From: Flavobacterium sp.
Lineage (GTDB): Bacteria; Bacteroidota; Bacteroidia; Flavobacteriales; Flavobacteriaceae
Length of the DNA stretch: 18,013 nt
Direction of reading: 5' to 3'
Assembly: GCA_019105125.1 (NCBI GenBank)
Contig: JAHRWO010000143.1
Coordinates: forward strand, 1 to 18,013
Positions 1 to 6,311 of this stretch are shown here, piece after piece. How positions within the stretch are numbered: the stretch's first letter is position 1; each line of letters begins with the position of its first letter. The notes beneath the pieces are model-generated. The model searched no databases. It saw only the letters and a list, made by a program, of their open reading frames with translations, and was not told where the DNA came from. The position numbers and the translations under genes are program-made.

Positions 1-539
1 CTACGGATAGAGATAAAATCTTAGTTAACGCTTATTACCAAACTAACGTTCCAGGTTACTACGCAATTGGTGATGTAACTCCTGGACAAGCTTTAGCTCA
101 CGTGGCTTCGGCGGAAGGTATTTTATGTGTGGAAAAAATCGCAGGTTTACACGTAGAAGCGTTAGATTACGAAAACATTCCAGGTTGTACGTATGCAACT
201 CCAGAAATTGCTTCTGTGGGTATGACAGAAAAGCAAGCGAAAGAAAAAGGATACGAAATCAAAGTAGGTAAATTCCCATTCTCAGCTTCAGGAAAAGCAA
301 AAGCAGCGGGAACTCCAGACGGATTTGTAAAAGTAATTTTTGATGCAAAATACGGCGAATGGTTAGGTTGCCACATGATTGGTGCCGGCGTTACCGATAT
401 GATTGCTGAAGCAGTTGTAGCTCGTAAATTAGAAACTACAGGACACGAAATATTGAAAGCAGTTCACCCTCACCCAACGATGAGTGAAGCGGTTATGGAA
501 GCGGTTGCTGATGCTTACGGTGAAGTAATTCACTTGTAG
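1..539 (+). CDS. lpdA: Dihydrolipoyl dehydrogenase, C-terminal part (5' end outside window)
   Basis: This is the E3 flavoprotein that reoxidises dihydrolipoamide with NAD+ in the pyruvate and 2-oxoglutarate dehydrogenase complexes. The reading frame is open from base 3, so the gene enters the window from upstream and about 178 C-terminal residues are visible. The first part shows the FAD-contacting YAIGDV and the following LAHVASAEG stretch. After it comes the dimerisation domain with YATPEIASVGMTE. Near the C terminus is the catalytic His-Glu pair in HPHPTMSE, with the second His expected to be the acid/base residue. The stop is followed within 40 nt by a strong hairpin, so this is the 3' end of its transcript. 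Family assignment is very secure. Which dehydrogenase complex it serves cannot be seen, because no partner subunit is in the window. Confidence 0.96.
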   Translation, partial: TDRDKILVNAYYQTNVPGYYAIGDVTPGQALAHVASAEGILCVEKIAGLHVEALDYENIPGCTYATPEIASVGMTEKQAKEKGYEIKVGKFPFSASGKAKAAGTPDGFVKVIFDAKYGEWLGCHMIGAGVTDMIAEAVVARKLETTGHEILKAVHPHPTMSEAVMEAVADAYGEVIHL

Positions 540-577
540 TCCTTAGAACAAAGAAAATAGATTTTAGAATATAGATT

Positions 578-610
578 AAATCCGATTTGTGAAAGCAGGT
601 CGGATTTTTT
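578..610 (+). terminator. Intrinsic terminator of lpdA
   Basis: Arms AAATCCGA (578-585) and TCGGATTT (600-607) pair perfectly around a 14-nt loop and run into a T tract. The same stem word recurs in the two hairpins at 1671-1700 and 1958-1988, so all three look like one local terminator type. Confidence 0.8.
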
Positions 611-687
611 GTTGATATGTTGGAAAGGGTTTGTAGGAAAATTTGATTATATTTGATAAAGCTATGAATTAAATTATTTACTTGAAC

Positions 688-702
688 TTGTTTAATAAAC
701 AA
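688..702. promoter_or_regulatory. Palindrome TTGTTTA-A-TAAACAA, possible operator
   Basis: Two perfect 7-nt arms sit around one central base, 59 bp before the ATG of the HEPN-type gene. Small toxin or defence genes are often controlled by dimeric repressors at such sites, but no regulator gene is adjacent. No exact TAnnTTTG promoter word was found in this intergenic region, so the promoter itself is unplaced. The AT-rich background makes a chance palindrome possible. Confidence 0.3.
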
Positions 703-760
703 AGTAATAAAAGTTATAGTTAAACATAATTTGAGTAAACTTCAAAATAAACTTTCATAA

Positions 761-1417
761 ATGGACAATTCAATATTTATAAAACAACTAGATGACGTTA
801 TCTCAACTTTTGAAAATTTAAAACGAACTTCATCACACAGTGATTTAAGTGATCACCCGAAATTTGAAAGGCAAAGTCTAATTTCAAGAACTATTGCGGC
901 TATTGAAAGAATTGTTGGTGAAAACTCAACCTATTTCAAAGAAGTAAAAAGAATTATCGATCAAAATCCTGCACTACATACACATACTACATCAATTATA
1001 GGAATTGCTTTAGCTTTGAGAGAAGATTTAAAAAATGATTATTTAAAATCATTCGAAGAAATTGTCCATGCAGATATTTTTTCAGATTTTATTGAGATGG
1101 CTGAACATCTACTTTCAAATGGATATAAAGATCCCTCAGCAGTAATAATTGGATCTACTCTTGAGGGACATTTAAAAAAGATGGCTTTAAAAAATGAAAT
1201 AGAAATAGAAACTGATGGACGACCATTTAAAGCAGAAAGAATAAATCAAGAACTTGCAAAAGCAGGTGTTTACAATTTATTAACTCAAAAATCAATAACT
1301 GCTTGGTTAGATCTTCGAAATAAAGCAGCACATGGCAATTATAGCGAATATACTAAAGAACAAGTTAATAGTTTAATATCATCTGTAAGAGATTTCATAA
1401 CAAAATATCCTGCCTGA
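761..1417 (+). CDS. Uncharacterised helical protein with a HEPN-type R-x4-H motif
   Basis: A 218-residue soluble, mostly helical protein without signal peptide or membrane segment. The C-terminal third contains LDLRNKAAHGNY, with Arg186 and His191 in the R-x4-H spacing of HEPN domains. In that family the two residues form the active site of many RNase toxins, RNA-processing factors and abortive-infection proteins. The preceding segment (about 105-145, with AVIIGSTLEGHLKKMA) would be the earlier helices of the same four-helix bundle. The N-terminal 90 residues are not recognised. No MNT nucleotidyltransferase or other obvious antitoxin is next to it; a 46-residue membrane protein follows in the same orientation. 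The gene is more AT-rich than lpdA and sits between lpdA and the mla operon in a region of repeated hairpins, which suggests accessory DNA. The coding call is strong. The HEPN assignment is a motif-level inference, and a non-catalytic role is possible. Confidence 0.85.
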   Translation: MDNSIFIKQLDDVISTFENLKRTSSHSDLSDHPKFERQSLISRTIAAIERIVGENSTYFKEVKRIIDQNPALHTHTTSIIGIALALREDLKNDYLKSFEEIVHADIFSDFIEMAEHLLSNGYKDPSAVIIGSTLEGHLKKMALKNEIEIETDGRPFKAERINQELAKAGVYNLLTQKSITAWLDLRNKAAHGNYSEYTKEQVNSLISSVRDFITKYPA

Positions 1418-1496
1418 CAAACAAAAAAAATAAAGAGCAAAAGGGATTAAATTCCATACTTTGAAAGAGTCAAATAAAATTCAAAGAATTACAACA

Positions 1497-1637
1497 ATGA
1501 CACAACAAATTTTATTTCTTATTGTGGTTTTAATTGGAGCCTATTATGCTCGTAAAAACGGGAATAAAGCAAAACGTGACATTGAAAAATACAATCAGAA
1601 TAAAGAACAAGATTCAATTAAAAATAAACCTGATTAA
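1497..1637 (+). CDS. Small single-span membrane protein, 46 residues
   Basis: An open frame of 46 codons starts MTQQILFLIVVLIGAYYARK. About 14 hydrophobic residues are followed at once by a basic, polar tail rich in Lys, Asn, Glu and Asp. This is the layout of a one-helix inner-membrane miniprotein, probably with a cytoplasmic C terminus because the positive charges follow the helix. It lies 79 bp after the HEPN-type gene in the same direction and is followed 33 bp later by a hairpin terminator, so the two genes may be co-transcribed. Its function is unknown. It could be a small membrane regulator, a peptide toxin or merely a fortuitous frame. The clean hydrophobic/charged partition argues for a real protein. 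Confidence 0.55.
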   Translation: MTQQILFLIVVLIGAYYARKNGNKAKRDIEKYNQNKEQDSIKNKPD

Positions 1638-1670
1638 CCTGATTGTATGATTCCTACACAAATAACAGCC

Positions 1671-1700
1671 AAAATCCGACTCCACCACAAGTCGGATTTT
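1671..1700 (+). terminator. Hairpin terminator, copy 1 of a duplicated element
   Basis: AAAATCCGAC (1671-1680) and GTCGGATTTT (1691-1700) pair perfectly over 10 bp around the loop TCCACCACAA. It closes the HEPN-type / 46-residue protein unit. The loop and right arm recur exactly at 1967-1986. Confidence 0.75.
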
Positions 1701-1787
1701 ATTATTTAATACTATTCACAATTAAGAAGCTTTATGCGTAACAAACAGTGTTAATATTTCAATTACTAACTGTTATTATTTTATTTT

Positions 1788-1866
1788 CCCTAGGGCATTT
1801 ATATAATTGCTGTACAGAAAACAAACAATTTCCCTAGGGAAATTATTTAATTACCCTAGGGAAATT
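1788..1866. repeat. Array of three CCCTAGGG palindromes
   Basis: The octamer CCCTAGGG occurs at 1788-1795, 1832-1839 and 1854-1861. Start-to-start distances are 44 and 22 bp, close to four and two helical turns, so all copies lie on one DNA face. The middle copy is embedded in a perfect 18-bp palindrome, AATTTCCCTAGGGAAATT (1827-1844). The third has the same flanks with one change (1849-1866). The first keeps only the core and the T-rich left side. GC-rich palindromes are conspicuous in this AT-rich spacer. A set of operators for a dimeric protein is one reading; mutually pairing RNA elements is another. Confidence 0.8.
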
Positions 1867-1877
1867 TATTTTTTTTA
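1827..1877 (+). terminator. Terminator-like stem formed by palindromes 2 and 3
   Basis: In RNA, 1827-1844 can pair with 1849-1866 over 18 bp with one mismatch and a 4-nt loop (1845-1848). A T-rich run (to 1877) follows, giving the outline of an intrinsic terminator on the plus strand. Each palindrome can also pair with the first copy at 1788, so alternative folds are possible. Whether any transcript crosses this region is unknown. Confidence 0.4.
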
Positions 1878-1892
1878 CTTATAAATACAGAA

Positions 1893-1949
1893 ATGAAGAA
1901 AAAACAATTCGATTTCTCCACTCTAATAGCACAAATTTACAACCCATAA
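1893..1949 (+). CDS. Possible 18-residue mini-ORF
   Basis: ATG at 1893 opens 18 codons (MKKKQFDFSTLIAQIYNP) followed by TAA. It begins 16 nt after the T tract of the CCCTAGGG hairpin and ends 8 nt before the second copy of the terminator hairpin. Its tidy position between the two suggests a leader peptide or a very small gene. The length alone has no statistical weight and no promoter word is visible just upstream. Confidence 0.2.
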   Translation: MKKKQFDFSTLIAQIYNP

Positions 1950-1957
1950 CCCAAACC

Positions 1958-1988
1958 AAATCCCACTCCACCACAAGTCGGATTTTTT
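1958..1988 (+). terminator. Hairpin terminator, copy 2 of a duplicated element
   Basis: AAATCCCAC (1958-1966) and GTCGGATTT (1977-1985) pair with a single mismatch around the same TCCACCACAA loop as copy 1, followed by a longer T run. It insulates the mla operon promoter from upstream transcription. Confidence 0.65.
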
Positions 1989-2033
1989 ACTACAACTCTT
2001 ACAAATGTCATGTTTTATCTGATTAAAAATCAC

Positions 2034-2041
2034 TATATTTG
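2034..2041 (+). promoter_or_regulatory. Promoter -7 element of the mla operon
   Basis: TATATTTG matches the Bacteroidota -7 consensus TAnnTTTG exactly, 19 nt before the mlaE ATG, which gives a 5' leader of roughly a dozen nucleotides. A good -33 TTG is not evident. Confidence 0.55.
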
Positions 2042-2060
2042 ATTGTAATTAAGATGCTTC

Positions 2061-2846
2061 ATGAAAAAATATTTCGACAATCTTACTGAAGCTTTACAAA
2101 ACTTCCTCATCGAAGTGGGCGAACTCTCCTACTTTGCAGGGCGTTTTTTCAAAGAATTTTGGAAACCGCCTTACGAATTCAAAGAACTCTTACGTCAGTG
2201 TTTTTATATTGGAAATCGCTCTTTGTTGTTGGTTAGCGTTACGGGGTTTATCATTGGTTTGGTTTTTACCTTGCAATCTCGCCCTACGTTGCAGGAATTT
2301 GGTGCTGTTTCTTGGATGGCGTCTATGGTGAGTGTTTCTATTATTCGTGAAATTGGTCCCATCATAACCGCTTTAATTTGCGCCGGAAGAATTGGCTCAG
2401 GAATTGGTGCCGAATTAGGTTCCATGAAAGTAACCGAACAAATTGATGCTATGGAAGTTTCGGGAACCAATCCCTTCAAATATTTAGTCATTACGCGAAT
2501 TTTAGCGACTACCTTGATGTTGCCATTACTCGTAATCGTAGGCGATTTTATAGCTATTTACGGTTCGTTTCTAGTGGAAAACATCAAAGGAAATGTGTCG
2601 TTTACGTTATATTTCAATCAGGTTTTTAATATTTTAGAATACAGCGATATTGTGCCAGCTACCATCAAAACCTTCTTTTTTGGGTTTGCGATTGGTTTAG
2701 TGGGTTGCTACAAAGGCTACAACTGTAAAAAAGGTACGGCTGGCGTAGGAAAAGCAGCGAATGCGGCGGTAGTTTATACATCTATGTTGCTTTTCATTAT
2801 TGACTTTGTAGCGGTTTTTGTAACGAACATTTTTTACGATTTATAA
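2061..2846 (+). CDS. mlaE: MlaE-family ABC transporter permease
   Basis: A 261-residue integral inner-membrane protein of the MlaE/YrbE family, the permease of MCE-type systems that move phospholipids or related lipids between the inner and outer membranes. It has an N-terminal amphipathic segment (1-45), then a hydrophobic helix (53-72). The family hallmark REIGPIITALICAGRIGSG lies around 96-114 and is followed by AELGSMKVTEQIDAMEV, the cytoplasmic coupling region. Further membrane helices lie in the last 110 residues. Length is normal for the family. It is the first gene of a three-gene operon: mlaF follows after a 2-nt gap and mlaD 8 nt later. No mlaB-like STAS protein or mlaC is next to it, which is common outside Proteobacteria. 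The symbol is by family homology. Confidence 0.93.
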   Translation: MKKYFDNLTEALQNFLIEVGELSYFAGRFFKEFWKPPYEFKELLRQCFYIGNRSLLLVSVTGFIIGLVFTLQSRPTLQEFGAVSWMASMVSVSIIREIGPIITALICAGRIGSGIGAELGSMKVTEQIDAMEVSGTNPFKYLVITRILATTLMLPLLVIVGDFIAIYGSFLVENIKGNVSFTLYFNQVFNILEYSDIVPATIKTFFFGFAIGLVGCYKGYNCKKGTAGVGKAANAAVVYTSMLLFIIDFVAVFVTNIFYDL

Positions 2847-2848
2847 CC

Positions 2849-3595
2849 ATGACAACTCCAACTAAAAATGCGATTATTACCATCAAAGACTTGCACAAGC
2901 AATTTGGCAGCAATGTGGTTTTGAATGGTTTCAATTTGGAACTCTTTGAAGGAGAAAATTTAGTGGTAATGGGAAAATCGGGCTCGGGAAAATCGGTGAT
3001 GATTAAATGTGTGATTGGTCTAGAACAACCCGATAGCGGTTCGATTTTAGTGATGAATCAGGAAATTAACAAACTCGAACAAGAAGATTTAGACGAACTA
3101 CGTACCGAAATAGGCTTTTTATTTCAAGGAAATGCGTTGTACGATTCGATGTCCGTTCGTGAGAATTTAGAATTTCCGTTGCGTCGTCACACGAAAAAAT
3201 TTGGTGTAATTGAAGATACTATACCTTTGGTAATGGAAGCTTTAGAAAGCGTTGGTTTAGCACATGCAATTGATTTGATGCCGAACGAACTTTCGGGCGG
3301 TATGAAGCGAAGAATTGCTTTGGCCAGAACCTTGATTTTAAAACCAAAAATTATCTTATACGACGAACCTACAACCGGTTTAGACCCAATTACATCAAAA
3401 GAAATTGTACTTTTGATGAATTCGATACAAAAACAATACAACACGTCTTCGATTATCATCACGCACGATGTGGATTGCGCTAAAGTAATCGCCAATCGCA
3501 TGATTTTATTGATTGATGGCATCAATTATATAGAAGGAACGTTTGACGAATTAGCCAGTTCAACCGATCCAAAAGTACAAGCATTTTTTAAATAG
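2849..3595 (+). CDS. mlaF: MlaF-family ABC transporter ATP-binding protein
   Basis: This 248-residue cytoplasmic ATPase powers the MlaE permease. All nucleotide-binding motifs are intact: Walker A GKSGSGKS (42-49), Q-loop Gln93 in LFQGNALYDSMSV, signature LSGGM (148-152), Walker B IILYDEP (168-174) and the switch His206 in IITHD. The LSGGMKRR form of the signature and the Q-loop followed by ALYDSMSVREN are typical of MlaF/Ttg2A proteins rather than of drug or amino-acid importers. It starts 2 nt after the mlaE stop and ends 8 nt before mlaD, so translation of the three is probably coupled. Normal length, no anomalies. Confidence 0.95.
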   Translation: MTTPTKNAIITIKDLHKQFGSNVVLNGFNLELFEGENLVVMGKSGSGKSVMIKCVIGLEQPDSGSILVMNQEINKLEQEDLDELRTEIGFLFQGNALYDSMSVRENLEFPLRRHTKKFGVIEDTIPLVMEALESVGLAHAIDLMPNELSGGMKRRIALARTLILKPKIILYDEPTTGLDPITSKEIVLLMNSIQKQYNTSSIIITHDVDCAKVIANRMILLIDGINYIEGTFDELASSTDPKVQAFFK

Positions 3596-3603
3596 TTTTA
3601 GCA

Positions 3604-4575
3604 ATGGAAAAGACCAATTCTCAAAAAATACAACTCGGAATCTTTGTTATCATAGGCACTTTGGTATTCTTAGCCGCCATTTATTTTATTGGAAACAAGC
3701 AAAATATGTTTGGTAATACCTCCCATTTGAAAGCTACTTTTGTCAATGTAAACGGATTACAACCCGGAAACAATGTTCGCTACGCTGGAATTGATATTGG
3801 CACGGTGAAAGAAATCGAAATGATTAACGATACCACCATTAGTGTACACATGGTTATTGATAACAAAATTATGGAACACATTAAGAAAAATGCAATTGCT
3901 ACCATTAGTTCCGATGGTTTGGTGGGCAACATGATTATCAATATTATTTCGGGTAGAGGTGAAGCTCCAAAAGTAAAAAATGGTGATACAATTAAGTCAT
4001 ACAGCCGAATTGGAACTGATGCCATGTTAGAAACCTTAAATGTTACCAATGAAAATGCGGCTATGTTAACCGCAGATTTATTAAAAATTACACAAGAAAT
4101 CACGCAAGGAAAAGGAACGGTTGGAATGTTGATTCGTGATACGATAATGTCGAAAAATCTTCAAGAAACGATGAATTATTTGCGCATTACGAGTAAAGGA
4201 ACTTCGGAATCAGTGGCTAGTTTGAATAAATTAATCAACGATTTAAATCGAAAAGACAATGTAATCGGTACTTTAAATGATACTGTTGTAGCCAATCGAA
4301 TGAAAAAGATCGTGATTAACTTAGAGAAATCGAGTAGTGAAATTGACAAAGTGGTGACCAATTTAAATGCCACTATTACCAATGTAAAAGAAGGAAAAGG
4401 CGCTTTAAACTACCTTTCTAACGACCCTAAACTAGTACAACAAATTGATTCAACGATAACGAATATCAACAAAGCAAGCATTAAACTGAATGAAGATTTA
4501 GAAGCGTTGAAACACAATTTCTTGTTTAGAGGTTATTTCAAAAAGCAAGAAAAAGTAAAGAAAAAGACGAATTAA
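3604..4575 (+). CDS. mlaD: MCE (MlaD-family) lipid-binding protein
   Basis: A 323-residue membrane-anchored periplasmic subunit. One transmembrane helix (about 11-29) is followed by an MCE domain (about 40-117) containing VNGLQPGNNVRYAGIDIGTV and SSDGLVGN, the conserved MCE signatures. The remaining roughly 200 residues are helical and polar, with recurring short motifs (VTNLNATITN, STITNINKA), and end in a basic tail. MCE domains form hexameric rings with a hydrophobic central channel through which lipids pass; the longer C-terminal helices probably extend the channel. It is longer than E. coli MlaD (under 200 residues), as is usual for the Bacteroidota form. It is the last gene of the operon. 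Substrate (phospholipid or another hydrophobic compound) is not readable from the sequence. Confidence 0.92.
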   Translation: MEKTNSQKIQLGIFVIIGTLVFLAAIYFIGNKQNMFGNTSHLKATFVNVNGLQPGNNVRYAGIDIGTVKEIEMINDTTISVHMVIDNKIMEHIKKNAIATISSDGLVGNMIINIISGRGEAPKVKNGDTIKSYSRIGTDAMLETLNVTNENAAMLTADLLKITQEITQGKGTVGMLIRDTIMSKNLQETMNYLRITSKGTSESVASLNKLINDLNRKDNVIGTLNDTVVANRMKKIVINLEKSSSEIDKVVTNLNATITNVKEGKGALNYLSNDPKLVQQIDSTITNINKASIKLNEDLEALKHNFLFRGYFKKQEKVKKKTN

Positions 4576-4631
4576 AATAATTTCAACACCTAATTAAGGT
4601 ATAATCTATCAATTTATTTAGTCGTCTTATT

Positions 4632-5621
4632 TTAATCTTCGGTTACGATTTCGTTTTCTGTTTTTGGTTTAGGCGAGCTAAATCGTTTTTTTATGGGAAG
4701 ATAAAGTTCTGTTACCCATTTTGAAGGTTTGCGTTCATTTGGTAAACTAACTTTATAAATTTCAATAAATTTTCCTTGCGTAGGATCTTCAATAAGGTTG
4801 TTTTTTCTAGCAAAAGCCCTCGCTTTACTCCATGCTTCTTTGCGGTGAGAATAATCTCCAGTAAGGGTGGTTTTTATAGCTAAAAATTCATCAAAATGAC
4901 CACCAGAAAAGTCACTACCCGGAGTAGTTAAAATTTCTTCCTCTACTGGAACACACATGGCGAAAACAATCTTTTTTTTGTTTAGATTGATGTTTTCGTA
5001 AGTTATGAAGGGTAATCCTATGATGGATATTTCGTTCTTTCTTACAAATTGCATCATGTTCTGCAACATATTTTTTGAAACTTTCTGAAAATCTTCGGTA
5101 CTACAAGTGTCAATTTGTTGGATATAATTGGTCATATGTTTGGTAACTACGCCATTTACTTGAATAGAATATTTGTTTAACTCCTCAGATAAGTAGCTAT
5201 CGATATTTTTCAGACCATTATTTAATTCTTTTCCTAAAACACTTTCGATTCCTCCTTGAAGTACACTGAATAGTTTCAATTTAAAATCTAAATTTCCTTC
5301 TAATTCCCAACTCAATAACACCCCTTCTTTAGTTTTTTGAAAACGAATAAGGGAATTATTTTCGATTCCAGAAACATTTATTTCTTGTGAAAGGCTATCT
5401 GAAGTTAATTGAATGGTTTTTTTTAAAAAAGCTTTTGATTTCCATGGCGACCAATCTTGAAATGAGGATGAATCTGATACAAACGAGTATACATAGTCTT
5501 TAGAAAGTTTTATTTCTCTTGAACGTTCAATTTTATAATCCCCCCTTTGCGTAGCAACAAATACGATAAATGCCACAATAAAAAGTACCAGAAGAAGTAT
5601 TATGTATTTTAAAATTCTCAT
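4632..5621 (-). CDS. Membrane-anchored SRPBCC plus GyrI-like domain protein
   Basis: A 329-residue protein with one N-terminal transmembrane helix (about 4-23) and little before it. It is followed by a START/SRPBCC-type domain (about 30-150), recognised by the typical opening of charged strand, VYSFVSDSSSFQDWSPW (Trp57, Trp60). The C-terminal part (about 151-310) resembles the GyrI/AraC effector-binding fold, with alternating strands and a late YLPIKKR ending. Both folds make hydrophobic pockets for small ligands, and this pairing occurs in many Bacteroidota proteins of unknown role. There is no DNA-binding domain, so it is not a transcription factor. The C-terminal tail after 310 is polar and probably disordered. 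It has its own promoter inside the end of the upstream small gene. It converges with mlaD with 56 bp between stops. Function unknown; ligand binding at the membrane is an inference. Confidence 0.85.
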   Translation of the reverse strand: MRILKYIILLLVLFIVAFIVFVATQRGDYKIERSREIKLSKDYVYSFVSDSSSFQDWSPWKSKAFLKKTIQLTSDSLSQEINVSGIENNSLIRFQKTKEGVLLSWELEGNLDFKLKLFSVLQGGIESVLGKELNNGLKNIDSYLSEELNKYSIQVNGVVTKHMTNYIQQIDTCSTEDFQKVSKNMLQNMMQFVRKNEISIIGLPFITYENINLNKKKIVFAMCVPVEEEILTTPGSDFSGGHFDEFLAIKTTLTGDYSHRKEAWSKARAFARKNNLIEDPTQGKFIEIYKVSLPNERKPSKWVTELYLPIKKRFSSPKPKTENEIVTED

Positions 5622-5640
5622 TTTAGTGCCTGTTATTTAT

Positions 5641-5670
5641 CAAAAGTAACAAATTTAACCTTTCATCAAA
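5641..5670 (-). promoter_or_regulatory. Promoter of the SRPBCC/GyrI-like gene
   Basis: On the minus strand TTTG (5670-5667) is followed after 18 nt by TACTTTTG (5648-5641), a full match to the Bacteroidota TTTG-N(17-23)-TAnnTTTG promoter. A second -7 match, TAAATTTG (5657-5650), overlaps it. The start codon at 5621 lies about 20 nt downstream. The promoter overlaps the last codons and stop of the small membrane gene. Confidence 0.65.
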
Positions 5671-5843
5671 AATTTTATTAAGAACAGCAAGCCTATGAAT
5701 ACTAAAAAACCTAAAAATACCCAGTAGGTTCCTTTGTAAAATGGTTTTAATACTTTTAAATCTTTCCGATACACAATAATCATGGTAGTAATAAAGGCTA
5801 CAATAAAGAAAATTGCAAAGTAAATTTGGCCTGTTGAAAACAT
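5655..5843 (-). CDS. Small two-helix membrane protein
   Basis: A 62-residue protein from the ATG at 5843 (MFSTGQIYFAIFF). Two hydrophobic helices (about 6-25 and 39-57) are separated by a basic loop, RKDLKVLKPFYKG, which points to a cytoplasmic loop with both termini outside. A longer version from a GTG at 5858 is possible in frame. However, the best promoter -7 box (5865-5858) ends on that GTG, so the transcript would begin inside or after it and the ATG is preferred. It lies 33 bp upstream of the SRPBCC/GyrI-like gene in the same orientation. Function not recognised. Confidence 0.75.
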   Translation of the reverse strand: MFSTGQIYFAIFFIVAFITTMIIVYRKDLKVLKPFYKGTYWVFLGFLVFIGLLFLIKFLMKG

Positions 5844-5857
5844 ATTGAAAATTTTCA

Positions 5858-5865
5858 CAAAAGTA
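5858..5865 (-). promoter_or_regulatory. Promoter -7 element of the two-helix membrane protein gene
   Basis: On the minus strand TACTTTTG matches TAnnTTTG exactly, 14 nt before the ATG at 5843. This position argues against use of the GTG at 5858. Confidence 0.55.
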
Positions 5866-5918
5866 AGAATTATATACTATCAATTTTTTTAAATTTAGTG
5901 AAATTTAGATGAATAAAT

Positions 5919-6302
5919 ATGCAAAAACAATTAAAAGCTGTAAAGTTATTTCACGAAACTTATGGATTAGGGGTTAGTGAAGAAATGAAAGCCGATTTAG
6001 GTGCTTTAAAAAATGAGCTTCGTTTCAATTTGATGAAAGAGGAAAATGAGGAATATTTGGAGGCCGTTCAAAATAATGATATTGTTGAAGTAGCAGATGC
6101 TTTAGGCGATATGTTGTATATTTTATGTGGTACTATTCTAGAACATGGTTTACAACATAAAATTGAAGAAGTTTTTGATGAAATCCAACGTTCTAATATG
6201 AGTAAATTAGGAGAAGACGGAAAACCAATTTACCGAGAAGACGGAAAAGTAATGAAAGGTCCAAATTACTTCAAACCTAATTTTGAAGACATTCTAAAAT
6301 AG
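5919..6302 (+). CDS. MazG-like nucleoside triphosphate pyrophosphohydrolase
   Basis: A 127-residue all-alpha NTP pyrophosphatase related to MazG and phosphoribosyl-ATP pyrophosphohydrolase. These enzymes split nucleoside triphosphates, often non-canonical ones or dUTP, to monophosphate and pyrophosphate using Mg2+. The metal-binding pattern is complete: EENEE (41-45) on one helix, and Glu57-x2-Asp60 plus Asp64 in EVADALGDMLY on the next. The C-terminal SNMSKLGEDGKPIYREDGKVMKGPNYFKP is typical of the short single-domain type. It is a single gene with its own start, diverging from the two-helix membrane protein gene and converging with ilvE. Precise substrate unknown; a nucleotide-pool cleaning role is the usual inference. 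Confidence 0.88.
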   Translation: MQKQLKAVKLFHETYGLGVSEEMKADLGALKNELRFNLMKEENEEYLEAVQNNDIVEVADALGDMLYILCGTILEHGLQHKIEEVFDEIQRSNMSKLGEDGKPIYREDGKVMKGPNYFKPNFEDILK

Positions 6303-6311
6303 TAACAATTT

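Noticed and set aside
1744..1774. AACAGT ... ACTGTT inverted repeat upstream of the CCCTAGGG array
   Set aside because: Six-base arms with a 19-nt loop are expected by chance in AT-rich DNA.
1788..1866. CCCTAGGG copies as a CRISPR array or transposon ends
   Set aside because: Repeats are too short, spacers are 14 and 36 bp, no cas or transposase gene and no target-site duplication are seen.
4564..4628. AAGACGA and TCGTCTT could pair across the mlaD / SRPBCC gene junction as a shared terminator
   Set aside because: Only 7 bp with a loop of about 50 nt and no proper T run; too weak to call.
5623..5883. 86-residue frame on the minus strand overlapping the two-helix membrane protein gene
   Set aside because: It is in another frame, Cys/Tyr-rich without a sensible pattern, and the overlapping 62-residue protein has clear helix topology and a promoter.
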